A stretch of 64,000 nucleotides of DNA from Paraburkholderia sp. DHOC27 (GCF_003429005.1 NZ_QVQV01000011.1:62184-126183), one strand, 5' to 3'. Positions 8,227 to 17,240 are shown, numbered from the stretch's first letter. The notes: generated by a model not told the origin, from the sequence alone. Program-made: numbers and translations.

Positions 8227-9207
8227 TCAAAGCCATCCTGCCCGGCGAAACCAGACAAAAAGACATGCGTCGATGCTCAGCATGGCCGCCAGGCAAAGTG
8301 GATACCCGTAATGAAAATGTAGCTCAGGCATGTTCTGGAAGTTCATGCCATAAATGCCAGCGATCATTGTCGGCACAGCAAAAAGAGCAGCAAAGGAGGC
8401 GACGCGCTTGCTGATCTCGTTCTCGGTGAGATCGATCATCCCGATGTTCACCTGGATGGCTGTGATGACCATTTCCTGCCGGGCATCGATTGCCCGTACA
8501 CTGCGCTCGAGGTGGTCGAAGATATCGCGAAAGTATGCCTGCATCCCTTCGCAGACAGGTAAGCCCGGACCGCCAAGCAGATTGCCGATTGCGGCGTGCA
8601 ACGGAGCAATGTGCCGCCGCAGCTGTACAAGGCGGCGCCTCAGGGAGTAAAGGTCCTGGATAATGGCTCGCGCCTGAGGGACGCTATTCTTGCCGAAGAC
8701 CCGGTCCTCAAGATCTTCAATATCCGCGCTGACTGTTTCCACGACAGGGGCGTAGCGGTCGACTACCGCATCGGCGAGCGCATACATGACGAATACCGCG
8801 CCGCGCTTGAGTAGTTCGGGTTCCTTATCGCAGCGCGCGCGCACCTCGGCGAGTTCGTCAGCCGGGCCGTGCAACACGGACAGTACATATGATTCGCCGA
8901 CCGATATGTCGATTTCGCCGGTGATCAGTTCACCGTCTTCGCCGATGGCGACCGTGTGCAGCGCGACAAAAAGAGAGTTCTCGTACTGTTCGACCTTTGG
9001 CCGCTGACGCCCCTGCAAGGCATCCTCGACGGCGAGTTCATGCAGGTCGAAGCGGGCCTTGATCGCCGCAAGCTCCTCTTCAGACGGATCCCGCAGCGTG
9101 ACCCACAGGAAATGTTGCGACTGGGGAGCGTATTCCTGGATCTCGGCGAGGCTCGAGAGTTCGGCGGTCTTCCTGCCGTCCTGATAAGCGGAGCAGTTGA
9201 GCAACAT
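8227..9207 (-). CDS. corA: CorA-family divalent cation transporter
   Basis: The 326-residue protein ends with two transmembrane segments, the first finishing in the CorA signature YGMNF, followed by a short loop and a C-terminal basic tail. The long N-terminal cytoplasmic part is acidic and helical, as in CorA. It should transport Mg or Co, Ni or Zn across the inner membrane. It is the last gene of the FR4 transcript, after an MntP/YtaF-like protein and a cysteine-rich protein. Because fluoride inhibits enzymes as Mg-F complexes, a fluoride-linked cation transporter makes physiological sense, but the direction of transport is unknown. The open frame reaches back to 9303; the ATG at 9207 gives a CorA-like N-terminus. 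Confidence 0.88.
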   Translation of the reverse strand: MLLNCSAYQDGRKTAELSSLAEIQEYAPQSQHFLWVTLRDPSEEELAAIKARFDLHELAVEDALQGRQRPKVEQYENSLFVALHTVAIGEDGELITGEIDISVGESYVLSVLHGPADELAEVRARCDKEPELLKRGAVFVMYALADAVVDRYAPVVETVSADIEDLEDRVFGKNSVPQARAIIQDLYSLRRRLVQLRRHIAPLHAAIGNLLGGPGLPVCEGMQAYFRDIFDHLERSVRAIDARQEMVITAIQVNIGMIDLTENEISKRVASFAALFAVPTMIAGIYGMNFQNMPELHFHYGYPLCLAAMLSIDACLFVWFRRAGWL

Positions 9208-9378
9208 TGGTAACGTCCGTTTGCGAAGATGGGAGCGCAGCAGAATTGATTGGTCTATCGGGAGCGAAAGCGGATGGGATCGCTGACGAGGCCGGGGCAG
9301 CAACGCATGTGCCTCTCCCGACAGAAGCGTATCGAGACCACGCGCGGTCCTGACGCGATCGCATTTTTCGCAGGCGAT

Positions 9379-10743
9379 TTACTGGGTCGTGCCATGCCGA
9401 TAGTCGACGCCTGAAAAGAATCGCGATGCTGACTCATACCCGACGGACGCAGCCGGTCCAGGCGTCGAGCATAGAGGGACCGGTGAGACCGTGGGCGTGC
9501 TGTGGATTTGCGCCAGCAACTGTTGATTCCGGACACGAGCCGTTCGCAGCAATAGCTGCACGATCTCGATGTTTGACCCAAGCGAGAGCGCATCGCGAAG
9601 ATGAACCATGCAAAGCCCTGGGGTCTCCCGGTAAGCATGGGCCCCCTCGGAACTGCGCATCGACGCTAACAGTCTTGATAACTGGTAGCGCGCGACGCTG
9701 TGGATATATCGGTCGACAGGGCAGGTAAACGGATGGCGGCACGAGGCGAGGAAAGTGCGACGAGCGCATCGCCTTTCCAGCAGGGCGTGAAAGCATGATC
9801 GGATGCCGCTGAGCGCAACCCGCTGTCCGGCGCGCTGGTTATGGAGCATGAGGAACTCCAGTTCGCCGAGCATACGGTATGCGCCAGCTGTTGCGATGCT
9901 ACCGCGCAGCGCTGTGTTATGTGACTGATCGCACATCGCCCAGACGTTCTCGGGCGCGGTGGGCATCAGATCGTAAAGGTCCTGCTGCCATCCGGAATCC
10001 GCGTCCAGCATTGCGAGCCGACTGCTCCACGCATCGCAAAGCCTCAGACAGACCGGGCAGCCGGGCGGTATCGTCGGGGATGTGGCGCTCAGGCGTAGCG
10101 TAGTCGCCTGGATCTGATCGCCGGCCAGTTCGTGCAGGACCGCGTCGGCGATAGTACGATCTGGAAACCGGTTATGCGTTGTGAGCTTCTGCTCATAGGT
10201 CGCCGAGCCCATCAAGGCGGATAGTCGGGCATGGTGGCCGCCTGTGATCGCCGCGCATTGCACTCTGTCGAGGCGGTCTTCGGCCAGCATGGAAAGCAGA
10301 TGAGGGAAGCACAGCTCCAGTGCGACAGATTCGCGAGGGTGGCTGTGACCGTCGTTAAGAGCTTTGATCATTGCCAGTGTGCAGTGCCTGGCCGCGCCCT
10401 GCTCCTGCATGCAAAGAGGGCAGCTGCCTGCGTCAGGCAGTGCTGCGCCTCTTCCACCATGGTTTGCTTCTGCCCCTTCGAGCCATGCTTCGTTGCCGCG
10501 CGCCAGTTCACCAAGAATCGCCGGCGCCGCGTTCATTCCGGCAGGGGAATCCAGTAAGATTGCCGCATGTCTTGCGCAGTAACTTCCTGATTGCGCGACG
10601 GCTCGACCAAGGTCCGCCCCCGCGAGGTAGTCTGTTACCGCGCGTATGGCCGCAGCGCATGCCGGACAGTGCTTCGCTCCTGTCGTCAAGGAGGAGGCGG
10701 CTGCCAGCGAATGGGCATGTTGAGGAAGGGCGGCGTCACTCAT
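9379..10743 (-). CDS. CxxC-CxxH multi-module cysteine-rich protein
   Basis: From the ATG at 10743, which has GGAGGT seven bases upstream, the product has 454 residues. It repeats the module seen at 3297: C26/C29 with C56/H59, C107/C110 with C144/H147, and C228/C231 with C270 and H274. A fourth, degenerate unit follows near the C-terminus, where TCPVD replaces CxxC and is paired with GLCMVH. The frame continues upstream of 10743, but that part is unlike the family and overlaps the leader. No enzyme motif is visible. It sits in the FR4 operon between the MntP-like gene (153 bases away) and corA (171 bases away). Function unknown; metal binding is inferred from the Cys/His arrangement. Confidence 0.7.
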   Translation of the reverse strand: MSDAALPQHAHSLAAASSLTTGAKHCPACAAAIRAVTDYLAGADLGRAVAQSGSYCARHAAILLDSPAGMNAAPAILGELARGNEAWLEGAEANHGGRGAALPDAGSCPLCMQEQGAARHCTLAMIKALNDGHSHPRESVALELCFPHLLSMLAEDRLDRVQCAAITGGHHARLSALMGSATYEQKLTTHNRFPDRTIADAVLHELAGDQIQATTLRLSATSPTIPPGCPVCLRLCDAWSSRLAMLDADSGWQQDLYDLMPTAPENVWAMCDQSHNTALRGSIATAGAYRMLGELEFLMLHNQRAGQRVALSGIRSCFHALLERRCARRTFLASCRHPFTCPVDRYIHSVARYQLSRLLASMRSSEGAHAYRETPGLCMVHLRDALSLGSNIEIVQLLLRTARVRNQQLLAQIHSTPTVSPVPLCSTPGPAASVGYESASRFFSGVDYRHGTTQ

Positions 10744-10896
10744 GAAACTGACCTCCAGGGCAGGACGTGGCGACCTGCCGGAAACGGCCAGGTGTCGGAA
10801 AGCGCGGCCCCCACCCGCTTGAATTACGAGTTGGCAGTTCAGTCGCCTGTTCAGAGAGGGCTCCAGCATCGGTCCTGAATTCATGTGGGCAGCGCC

Positions 10897-11472
10897 TCAG
10901 ACGAGTTCGTGAATGCCGACCCCGATCAGGATCAAGCCGGCGACCAGCGGTGAGAAGCGGCCGAGCCAGGGCGCGAGGAGTCCCCTTGCCAGGGCATTGC
11001 CGATGCTGATCGCGAGATAGCCCGCGACGGTAATTGCGGCTACGGTCGGCCAGATCATCCGCGGATCCGCCAGGGTTGCACTGAAGCCACCGACCAGATT
11101 GGTGAAGGACAGGCCAAAGCCAAGTACGATCGCTTCGTGCCATCCCGGTTGCCGTATCTTCATCGGTTTGCGGCCGGCTGCGAGCCGGTGATGTACGTAA
11201 CCGGTGTACCAGCAGACGAGGGCGACTGCGATCAGGGCACCGGCCGCAAGTCGTGCTGCGGTCTGTGCTGAAAGATAGTGCCTCACCGTGGCAGTTGCGA
11301 AGCAGGCGGCGGTCACAAAACAGAAGCCGATCGCATTGATCACGACATTGACCCATGCCGGCACGCGTACCCCCGCTGCGCCGAATGCGAGACCGACGCC
11401 CGTATTGTCCAGGTTCGACCCGACACCGATCAATGCCGACGTTGTGACAATGGTGACCCAGCTCGCGGACAC
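10897..11472 (-). CDS. MntP/YtaF-family membrane transporter
   Basis: The 191-residue product is almost entirely hydrophobic, with about six membrane segments. It carries the pattern ALIGVGSNLDNTGVGLAFG near the N-terminus and SFTNLVGGFSATL in the middle, an internal repeat typical of the MntP/YtaF group, in which Asp and Asn in the membrane are important for manganese efflux. It starts with GTG at 11472. It is the first gene behind FR4. Export of a divalent metal is the family expectation; whether this member moves Mn or something relevant to fluoride is unknown. Confidence 0.7.
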   Translation of the reverse strand: MSASWVTIVTTSALIGVGSNLDNTGVGLAFGAAGVRVPAWVNVVINAIGFCFVTAACFATATVRHYLSAQTAARLAAGALIAVALVCWYTGYVHHRLAAGRKPMKIRQPGWHEAIVLGFGLSFTNLVGGFSATLADPRMIWPTVAAITVAGYLAISIGNALARGLLAPWLGRFSPLVAGLILIGVGIHELV

Positions 11473-11796
11473 GGGTCATGCCGCGTCGGAAGCGTAACGT
11501 CGTGCTGGCCACAAGGGCGGGCGCAGCACAACCAGCGCTGGTGCAGCCCGAAACGGCGCGCCCGGGAGCCGACAGTTGGCGCAACCTGGCGACAAGGGGC
11601 GAGACAGGTTTCGGCGCGCGTGGACAGCGACAGCTAAGGAGGAGTCGGACGAAATGTGCCTGAATTTCATGGAGGCCCCGGAGATGTGGAAGGCCGCCTG
11701 CAGGCATTGCGCAGATACTGAAACGCTGCTGGCGGTTCTGCGTTGCCCGGGAAAGGAAAGAAGCGGTGATGCCTCTTTACCCCCTTGCAACGCGGC
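11473..11796 (-). other. FR4 leader without a supported gene
   Basis: The 324 bases between FR4 and the MntP/YtaF-like start show no convincing gene in sense. On the opposite strand a short frame from 11655 has a good AAGGAGGAG but encodes only about 50 residues running into the riboswitch, and I reject it. I looked for a manganese (yybP-ykoY) riboswitch and did not see one. Confidence 0.35.
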
Positions 11797-11844
11797 CAGG
11801 CATCATTAGCCGGAGTTCCGGCGGTTGGGGAGAATGCCATCTCC
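11797..11844 (-). promoter_or_regulatory. Fluoride riboswitch FR4
   Basis: Minus-strand reading: GGAGATGGCATTCTCC, AACCGCCGG...CCGG, CTAATGATGCCTGG. The usual CTGATGA is CTAATGA and the last CCTAC is CCTGG. It heads the operon of MntP/YtaF-like protein, cysteine-rich protein and corA. Confidence 0.87.
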
Positions 11845-12092
11845 ATGATGAAGAAGATAACATGAAAGATCCGGCTCGTGGCCTTATTGCCCACCCCATT
11901 CAGGTCGTCTTATTTATCGCGGTGATTTAGCGGAGGTTGTACAAAAATGGGAGACAGGGGCTTGAGGGAAGGTGTAATGTGATTATGTGCGCGAGTGCCG
12001 TCCGTAATGAATGAGGCAGTATAGGCTGACGTTAGCCGGCCGACTTCAGAGGTGGCAACGGGAGGTCGTGCACATGCTAGAATCGGCCACAA

Positions 12093-12145
12093 GGAGATGG
12101 CATTCCTCCTACAACCGCCGGCCCCGGCCGACTGATGATGCCTAC
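12093..12145 (+). promoter_or_regulatory. Fluoride riboswitch FR5
   Basis: GGAGATGGCATTCCTCC is followed by AACCGCCGG...CCGGC and ACTGATGATGCCTAC. A -10-like TAGAAT lies at 12078-12083; no clear -35 box. GCCTAC (12140-12145) can pair with GTAGGC (12167-12172), enclosing a TCCTG/CAGGA hairpin, so the aptamer end can be sequestered. It leads the DUF190, ppa, usp and 14194 operon. Confidence 0.92.
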
Positions 12146-12183
12146 GAGTTCCTGGCTCAGGAAATTGTAGGCACTCGCCTGTA

Positions 12184-12231
12184 GCGTCCTGCTGCCCGGA
12201 TTTGAACCCGCTCAAATCTGGATTTAACGAC
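12184..12231 (+). promoter_or_regulatory. Conserved post-aptamer hairpin element
   Basis: GCGTCCTGC is followed by CCGGATTTGA, six bases, and TCAAATCTGG, a nearly perfect inverted repeat. Very similar elements follow FR11 (29352-29392) and FR13 (53020-53057). Its role is unknown. Confidence 0.5.
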
Positions 12232-12406
12232 CCTTGAACCTTTGTCCGTTACCGCCCGGCGCGATGCGCGTGGAGCATGTGTGTCGCGTTGGCGACGCCA
12301 CGCCCTGGGGGCCGCTGACACGTGCGCTGGAGCGTCCGGCGTACGCCGGCACGCGGGCGACACGGGACACGGTTGAGCGGCGCGACGTCCACGGAGAATT
12401 TGCATA

Positions 12407-12745
12407 ATGCCCCAAGGCAGTCAGATCACGATCTTCGCAAGCCGTAACACGAGAAAAGGCCACCAGCAGGTAGGCGAATGGATACTGGAAACGGCATCTG
12501 CGCTCGGCATACATGGCGCCACTGTTGTCGAGTGCAGTGAGGGCATCGATTCACAAGGAAACGTGCACGCGGCTCATTTTCTTGAGCTGGCCGATGAGCC
12601 GATTGCGGTCACCGTGGTCGCGCTCGACGAGAACATCACAGCGCTGCTGGCCGAACTCGGCAAAGGCGGTCTGCGGCTTTTTTATACGCGAATTCCGCTG
12701 GAGTTCGGATATTTGGGTGAAACCGCAGAAGGAGAAGGCAAATGA
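12407..12745 (+). CDS. DUF190 PII-like protein (copy 1)
   Basis: The 112-residue protein belongs to DUF190 (COG1993), small ferredoxin-fold proteins resembling PII signalling proteins. Recognisable parts are the N-terminal strand ITIFASRNTRKGHQQV, the central GIHGATVVECSEGID and the C-terminal LRLFYTRIPLEFG. DUF190 genes are often found next to crcB, so a fluoride link is known for the family, but its biochemical role is not. It overlaps ppa at 12742 by four bases, giving translational coupling. It is the first gene of the FR5 operon. Close relatives are at 29537 and 32291. Confidence 0.85.
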   Translation: MPQGSQITIFASRNTRKGHQQVGEWILETASALGIHGATVVECSEGIDSQGNVHAAHFLELADEPIAVTVVALDENITALLAELGKGGLRLFYTRIPLEFGYLGETAEGEGK

Positions 12746-13293
12746 ACTTCAATCTTATTGAGGCCGGCGATAACCTCCCGCATGAAATCAACGCAATCAT
12801 TGAGATTCCAGCCCAAAGTGCGCCAGTGAAGTACGAGGCAGAAAAGCGCCTGGGCCTGCTGAAGGTCGACCGGATCATCAGTACGGGCATGCGCTATCCG
12901 CAAAACTATGGTTTCGTACCCCGTACGCTAGCCCGCGACGGCGATCCTCTGGACATCATTGTTTTTGCGCCGTTTCCGCTGGCACAACTTTCCCTTATCG
13001 CGTGCCGTGCGGTCGGGCTGCTCAACATGACCGATCAGGCCGGACCCGACGAGAAGGTAATCGCGGTGCCGATTGACAGCGTCTGCCCATCGACGGCGCA
13101 CATTCTGAAGCTGTCGGATCTGGGCAAGCACGCGCTCGACGAGCTCGAATTCTTCTTCCAGCACTACAAGACGCTTGAACCCGGTAAGTGGGTGCGGTTT
13201 GAAGGGTGGGGCGATGAACATGATGCAGTCAAGGCCATCGAGGCAGCAGCCGAAGCGTTCGTGGAACACGAGCGTCAACACCAGGGCACATAG
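12742..13293 (+). CDS. ppa: Family I inorganic pyrophosphatase (canonical)
   Basis: This 183-residue cytoplasmic enzyme hydrolyses pyrophosphate. The active-site motifs are intact: EIPAQSAPVKYE, KVDR, NYGFVP, DGDPLD, TDQAGPDEK and the late HYK. It therefore differs from the copy at 5596, where DGDPLD and HYK are altered. The start overlaps the end of the DUF190 gene, and GGAGAAGG precedes the ATG. Supplying extra pyrophosphatase under fluoride would compensate for inhibition of the housekeeping enzyme; that purpose is inferred from the FR5 riboswitch and known fluoride inhibition of the family. Confidence 0.94.
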   Translation: MNFNLIEAGDNLPHEINAIIEIPAQSAPVKYEAEKRLGLLKVDRIISTGMRYPQNYGFVPRTLARDGDPLDIIVFAPFPLAQLSLIACRAVGLLNMTDQAGPDEKVIAVPIDSVCPSTAHILKLSDLGKHALDELEFFFQHYKTLEPGKWVRFEGWGDEHDAVKAIEAAAEAFVEHERQHQGT

Positions 13294-13351
13294 ACAGGCA
13301 TGGCGTCGCAACCGGTCTGCACCGGATGTTTTGTGCTAACAGGAGACATCA

Positions 13352-14131
13352 ATGAGCTACAAAGACATACTCGTATTCCTTGACGCGGGTCGTTCCACTG
13401 CAACCAGACTTGATCTTGCCGTCTCGCTCTGTCAGCGGTTCGACGCGCGACTCGTTGGAGTTGATGTGAGCACACCGGACGCGTTCGCGGGAGAATTCGC
13501 CGACGTGGCTCGCGGGCTTGAATCCATGTTCGAGACGAAGATCAAGGAAAGCTCGATCAGGGGAGAATACCGGGTTGCCGAGACGCGGACGTCCAGCTGG
13601 AAGGATTTCTATGCGCATTACGCTGACCTCGTTGTCGCCACGGAGCGCGACGAGACATCAGATGATCTCGTTGCCAAGGGAATTCCGGACGATATCGTGA
13701 TGAGCGCGGGCGTCCCGGTACTGATCCTTCCTTCCATCTGGGGGCCGGGGACGATTGGTGAAAGCGTGGTTGTCGCCTGGAATTCGAGCAGGGAATCGAC
13801 CCGTGCACTGCACGATGCCCTGCCGATCCTCAAGCAGGCAACGCGGGTCACGATATTTGAATTTGCACCCTTTTCCGATCACGTGGACTCAGCGCCTGGC
13901 CTGGTTCAGGCACATCTGAAAGAGCACGGCGTTGAGAGTGAAATATTCACCTGGCCGGACGTTAAGGACGTTTCGCCAATCGATGCGCTGTTCTCGTGCC
14001 TCGACAGGCAACAGGCTGATCTCATCGTTGCCGGAGCCTTTGGCCACCCGCGGCTGATCGAGGCTATTTTTGGAAGTGCAAGCGAAGACCTGCTTCACAA
14101 TCCTTCGATTCCGGTTCTGATATCTCACTGA
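13352..14131 (+). CDS. Universal stress protein, tandem-domain type
   Basis: At 259 residues it is about twice a single UspA domain. The N-terminal half (MSYKDILVFLDAGRS...) and the C-terminal half (VVVAWNSSRESTRAL ... LIVAGAFGHPRLIEAIFGSASEDLL ... VPVLISH) each follow the UspA fold. The C-terminal GxxGHxxxxE-like stretch and GSASEDLL resemble nucleotide-binding Usp motifs. It is the third gene of the FR5 operon, behind AGGAGACATCA. A single-domain Usp lies in the FR8 operon (19363). Function under fluoride stress is unknown. Confidence 0.88.
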   Translation: MSYKDILVFLDAGRSTATRLDLAVSLCQRFDARLVGVDVSTPDAFAGEFADVARGLESMFETKIKESSIRGEYRVAETRTSSWKDFYAHYADLVVATERDETSDDLVAKGIPDDIVMSAGVPVLILPSIWGPGTIGESVVVAWNSSRESTRALHDALPILKQATRVTIFEFAPFSDHVDSAPGLVQAHLKEHGVESEIFTWPDVKDVSPIDALFSCLDRQQADLIVAGAFGHPRLIEAIFGSASEDLLHNPSIPVLISH

Positions 14132-14193
14132 ATCGCGCGCAAGGCTGCAGGAACAGGAAGGGCAACATCAACGCTGTCTGGAAGGGGTTTGAA

Positions 14194-14409
14194 ATGGCTG
14201 ACGTTACGCTGTTACACAACGATGACGAAGTACTGGATCCTACCGACTCGACCTTGCGCACGCGCGGCTCGGTGGAAGTTGACGGAAAAGAAAAGGGATC
14301 ATGGGAGGAGCATCTGAACGGTACATGGACTGCCCTGATCGACGGGGAATCCTTCAGTGCAGCATCCAAAGATGCGCTCATTGAGCGGCTCGGGATGTAC
14401 CTGAGCTAG
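14194..14409 (+). CDS. Small acidic protein of unknown function, FR5 operon
   Basis: The 71-residue product is hydrophilic and acidic, without Cys, signal peptide or membrane segment. It looks like a small beta-rich domain (RGSVEVDGKEKGSWEEHLNGTWTALIDGESFS) with a C-terminal helix. It lies 62 bases after the usp gene in the same direction, with AAGGGG seven bases before the ATG, so it is probably the last gene of the FR5 transcript. I do not recognise the family. Confidence 0.6.
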   Translation: MADVTLLHNDDEVLDPTDSTLRTRGSVEVDGKEKGSWEEHLNGTWTALIDGESFSAASKDALIERLGMYLS

Positions 14410-14515
14410 TCAAGCGTACGCCCGGCGGCACACAGCCGGCACGCCTGCTCTGCAGAATGTGGTAAATGCCGATCCGGGGGGCGCGATGGCCAATTCCCCC
14501 GATCCGTCAAACCGT

Positions 14516-14986
14516 CTACGCTCGCAGCGACGCAATCAGCCGTGTTGGATGGAGCAGCAATCCTATCCCATCGACCACGTGTCGAACGAGAATATCGGCG
14601 TCCCTCACCGCATCGATCGCAAGCCCCTCACTGCCGAGCACGGCAATGCCCAGTGCAGCGGCTTTAAGCATGGGGGCGTCGTTGCGGCCATTGCCGATCG
14701 CGACGGTACGGTTAGCACCGAGTTTCTCAATGTAGCTGCGCTTGGCCTGCGCCTGCCCCAGTGCCGGCAGACAGGTGAGTCGTACGTTCCAGCCGGCGAT
14801 CCGCGTTTCGACATCGCCGTGCGAGTTGCCGGTAACGATGTGGATGTCCAGATGTTCGGCAATCGCGGCAAGTTCTTCGTGAACTCCTTCGAGTACATGG
14901 CCGTCGACCGCGAGCGTGCCGTTGTAATCGAGTACCAGATGGGAAAGGGCGAGCCCGCCAAATCCCGGAATGTCAAGTTTAATCAT
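14516..14986 (-). CDS. HAD-superfamily protein, soluble P-type-ATPase-like (COG4087)
   Basis: The 156-residue protein has HAD motif I at residues 18-25 (LVLDYNGT), motif II at VTGNS, and motif IV at GNGRND, and ends like the phosphorylation domain of P-type ATPases (LKAAALGIAVLGSEGLA). Motif I keeps the nucleophile D20 but the general-acid Asp two residues on is Asn (N22), as in P-type ATPases, where it is Thr. Such proteins are short cytoplasmic phosphatase-like domains of uncertain substrate. It is the only gene between FR6 and the next cluster on this strand. HAD enzymes form stable Mg-fluoride complexes, which may be why it is fluoride-linked; this is inference. Confidence 0.8.
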   Translation of the reverse strand: MIKLDIPGFGGLALSHLVLDYNGTLAVDGHVLEGVHEELAAIAEHLDIHIVTGNSHGDVETRIAGWNVRLTCLPALGQAQAKRSYIEKLGANRTVAIGNGRNDAPMLKAAALGIAVLGSEGLAIDAVRDADILVRHVVDGIGLLLHPTRLIASLRA

Positions 14987-15270
14987 GGCCGGTCCTTCGA
15001 ATCAGGACTTCCCGCAAGATCCAGCTCCTGTCACCTGATGCCGCGCGCCCGCGAGTTACCGGCTTCCCGCCACGGCTCCTTTTGACAACTCCGCTGGACT
15101 GCGGCGGCTTTTCCCCGCTCGCGTTGAATCCGGTGAGCGGGCTTGTCGTATCCGGACTGCGGATGAGTGGACTATTAGAGCGAAGAAGAGATCCTGGGGG
15201 AAACAAGATGAGTAAGGTACCCGGCTATAGACGCGAACACACATGGCTCGACAACCTTTCCCGGGCAACT

Positions 15271-15321
15271 GTAGGCATCATCAGCCGGCTCGACCAGCGG
15301 TTACGCGAGAATGCCATCTCG
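15271..15321 (-). promoter_or_regulatory. Fluoride riboswitch FR6
   Basis: Minus-strand reading: CGAGATGGCATTCTCG, then AACCGCTGG...CCGGCTGATGATGCCTAC. The first stem is CGAG/CTCG instead of GGAG/CTCC, so pairing is kept with a changed base pair. It lies 284 bases before the HAD gene. Confidence 0.9.
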
Positions 15322-15336
15322 CAGGACAACGATCCA

Positions 15337-15365
15337 AGTCTAGATGGCGAGCGCGGTAGCCGCAA
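15337..15365 (-). promoter_or_regulatory. Predicted promoter for FR6
   Basis: On the minus strand, TTGCGG (15365-15360) and TAGACT (15342-15337) are 17 bp apart. Confidence 0.5.
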
Positions 15366-15431
15366 CGAGATTTTCATTCGGTAGCGGCGATTGGCGGTGT
15401 CAAATGCGTCAACGCGCCGGGATACCGGCAC

Positions 15432-16682
15432 TCAACCCGACAGCATTCGGGCGGCGATCGCGAGAACCAGTGCGGGGACCATGACGATGCTGCCCACCAT
15501 GAGAAACTGCAGGAACGTGACATCTTCGCCTTCCCGTCTGATGGCGGTCAGCCACAAAATGGTCGCGAGGGAACCCGTAATCGAAAGGTTTGGACCCAGA
15601 TCGACACCGATCAGCAGCGCGTCGATTATCCGGTCGGGACTGTGCGCCTGCAGAGCGGTCGAACTGGCGATCAATCCCATCGGCAGGTTATTGATCGCGT
15701 TGCTCGCGAGTGCAACGAGCGCTCCCACCGCTGCGCTTGCGCCCATTTCGTCATGTCGCGTCCACGTGCTGAGCTGCTCGGCGAGTGTGCGGATCACGCC
15801 TGTGTGATCGAGCGTTTCCACGAGCACGAAGAGGCCGGCCACGAGGGGCAACACTTTCCACGAAATGCCTTGCATGAGCGACCACGGGGCAGTGCGATCC
15901 CGCCATAGCGTTGCCGTTGCCGTTAGCGCGCCGAGTATGGCAGTCGGCAGGCCAAGCTGCAGACCCAGCGATGACACAACCAGCAGCGTAACCGCCGTAA
16001 TACCGATGCCGGCCAGCGCGACGCGGCCGCCTGCGGGCAGTCGGACCGCCTCGAGCCCGCTTTCGCACTGCCCCTGCAGTTGCGCGCGTTGTGACCAGCG
16101 CAACATTGCATAGGTCACGACGATTGACAGCAGGGATGGCAAACCAAAGCGCAGCAGCCACTTCCCCAGCGCTGGCATGTGATTGTCATACAGCACCAGG
16201 TTTGCGGGATTAGAGATCGGTAAAACAAAGCTTGCCGCGTTCGCGATGAACGCGCAGACGAACAGGAGCGGCAGGGGCCGGGTGCGTGCCTTCTTCGCGA
16301 CGGCAAAAACAGCTGGAGTCAGAACCACGGCAGTGGCATCGTTTGACAGGAATGTCGTAATCACCACACCGACCACGTAGACCAGCAGAAACAGCCGCCG
16401 GGGTGAGCCGTTCGCGTGAGTGACCGCAAGCACTGCGACCCAGTCGAACAGGCCTTCACGGCGCCCGACTTCAGACAGCAGCATCATGCCCGTCAGGAAC
16501 AGATAGACGTCGGTACCCCGACCGATCGCCTGCCATGCGAGACCGACCGGCAGCAGACCCAAGGCGACAATCAGCGATGCACCCGCGACCGCCCATATTG
16601 CCTCGGGCCACCTGAACGGTCTGGTGATGACGCCAGCGATTGCGAGTGCCGCAATACCCCAGGAGAAAGGTGCAGGATTCAT
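15432..16682 (-). CDS. ArsB/NhaD-type (ion transporter superfamily) membrane transporter
   Basis: The 416-residue protein has about ten to eleven hydrophobic segments and the family motifs TTFLSNDATAVVLTPAVFAVAKKA and ASNAINNLPMGLIASSTAL, which are the two pore-region repeats of ArsB-like and citrate-type transporters. I start it at the ATG at 16682; the frame runs back to 16823 without membrane character. It should carry an anion or act as an ion antiporter in the inner membrane, but the substrate is not readable. It lies upstream of FR6 and divergent from FR7; no riboswitch lies in its own leader, so fluoride control is not shown. Confidence 0.8.
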   Translation of the reverse strand: MNPAPFSWGIAALAIAGVITRPFRWPEAIWAVAGASLIVALGLLPVGLAWQAIGRGTDVYLFLTGMMLLSEVGRREGLFDWVAVLAVTHANGSPRRLFLLVYVVGVVITTFLSNDATAVVLTPAVFAVAKKARTRPLPLLFVCAFIANAASFVLPISNPANLVLYDNHMPALGKWLLRFGLPSLLSIVVTYAMLRWSQRAQLQGQCESGLEAVRLPAGGRVALAGIGITAVTLLVVSSLGLQLGLPTAILGALTATATLWRDRTAPWSLMQGISWKVLPLVAGLFVLVETLDHTGVIRTLAEQLSTWTRHDEMGASAAVGALVALASNAINNLPMGLIASSTALQAHSPDRIIDALLIGVDLGPNLSITGSLATILWLTAIRREGEDVTFLQFLMVGSIVMVPALVLAIAARMLSG

Positions 16683-16945
16683 GTGGTGTCGCCTTTCTTC
16701 CCGGCAAAAGTCGTTGTTGGCCGTGCGGCGAAGCAGGTTCGCTCGAAACGTAGACGGTGGTGTTACGCGGCAAAGCTGCACGCGGCATGCCTGAGTGGCG
16801 AGTAGCGCACGAGAGGGCAGCATTCCGAACTATTTGCGCCGCAGACTTACGGCCCCGGCGCCGACCAATTCGCCCCCGGGTGCGTTTCCGGCAGGGTTTG
16901 GCGCAACTGGCGTGGGCGTCTGGGGGCATGCTAGAGTTAGAAGAC

Positions 16946-17003
16946 GGAGATGGCATTCTCCTGCTCTTCTCAAGTGCTGGCCTCGCCAGCTGATGATGCC
17001 TAC
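16946..17003 (+). promoter_or_regulatory. Fluoride riboswitch FR7
   Basis: GGAGATGGCATTCTCC is followed by a variable arm (GCTGGCCTCGCCAGC) and CTGATGATGCCTAC. The usual AACCGCC segment is replaced, but the arm still folds and the pseudoknot is intact. TAGAGT (16932-16937) is a likely -10 box. It leads the enolase at 17241. Confidence 0.87.
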
Positions 17004-17240
17004 ATCGTCCCGGGACGGGCGACGGGCTCCTTTGTTTTCCAACCCCTCCCGGTCAGGATTCACAGGTTTCCCGGAGGTGGCGCCGCAAGCCTTTCATTTT
17101 CCAACAGACACCGGCCGGGATCGCGATTTCACCGCATCTCCATCATCCGCGATGGCCCGTCATCCCTCGAAAATCCGGGGATCTGCTGGAAAAGAGGCCT
17201 CGTAGCGTGAAGCGTCCGGGAGCGTTCACGGGACGCTGCC

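Noticed and set aside
10736..11707. Long minus-strand frame overlapping the MntP/YtaF-like gene
   Set aside because: It is Arg-rich, out of frame with the clear membrane protein, and typical of a shadow frame in GC-rich DNA.
11473..11796. Manganese (yybP-ykoY) riboswitch before the MntP/YtaF-like gene
   Set aside because: The conserved core of that motif was not found; the fluoride aptamer FR4 explains the control.
11655..11809. Short plus-strand frame with a good Shine-Dalgarno opposite the FR4 leader
   Set aside because: About 50 residues without family character, running into the antisense of the riboswitch.
14459..15085. Plus-strand frame opposite the HAD gene
   Set aside because: Antisense shadow; the minus-strand product has clear HAD motifs and a riboswitch.
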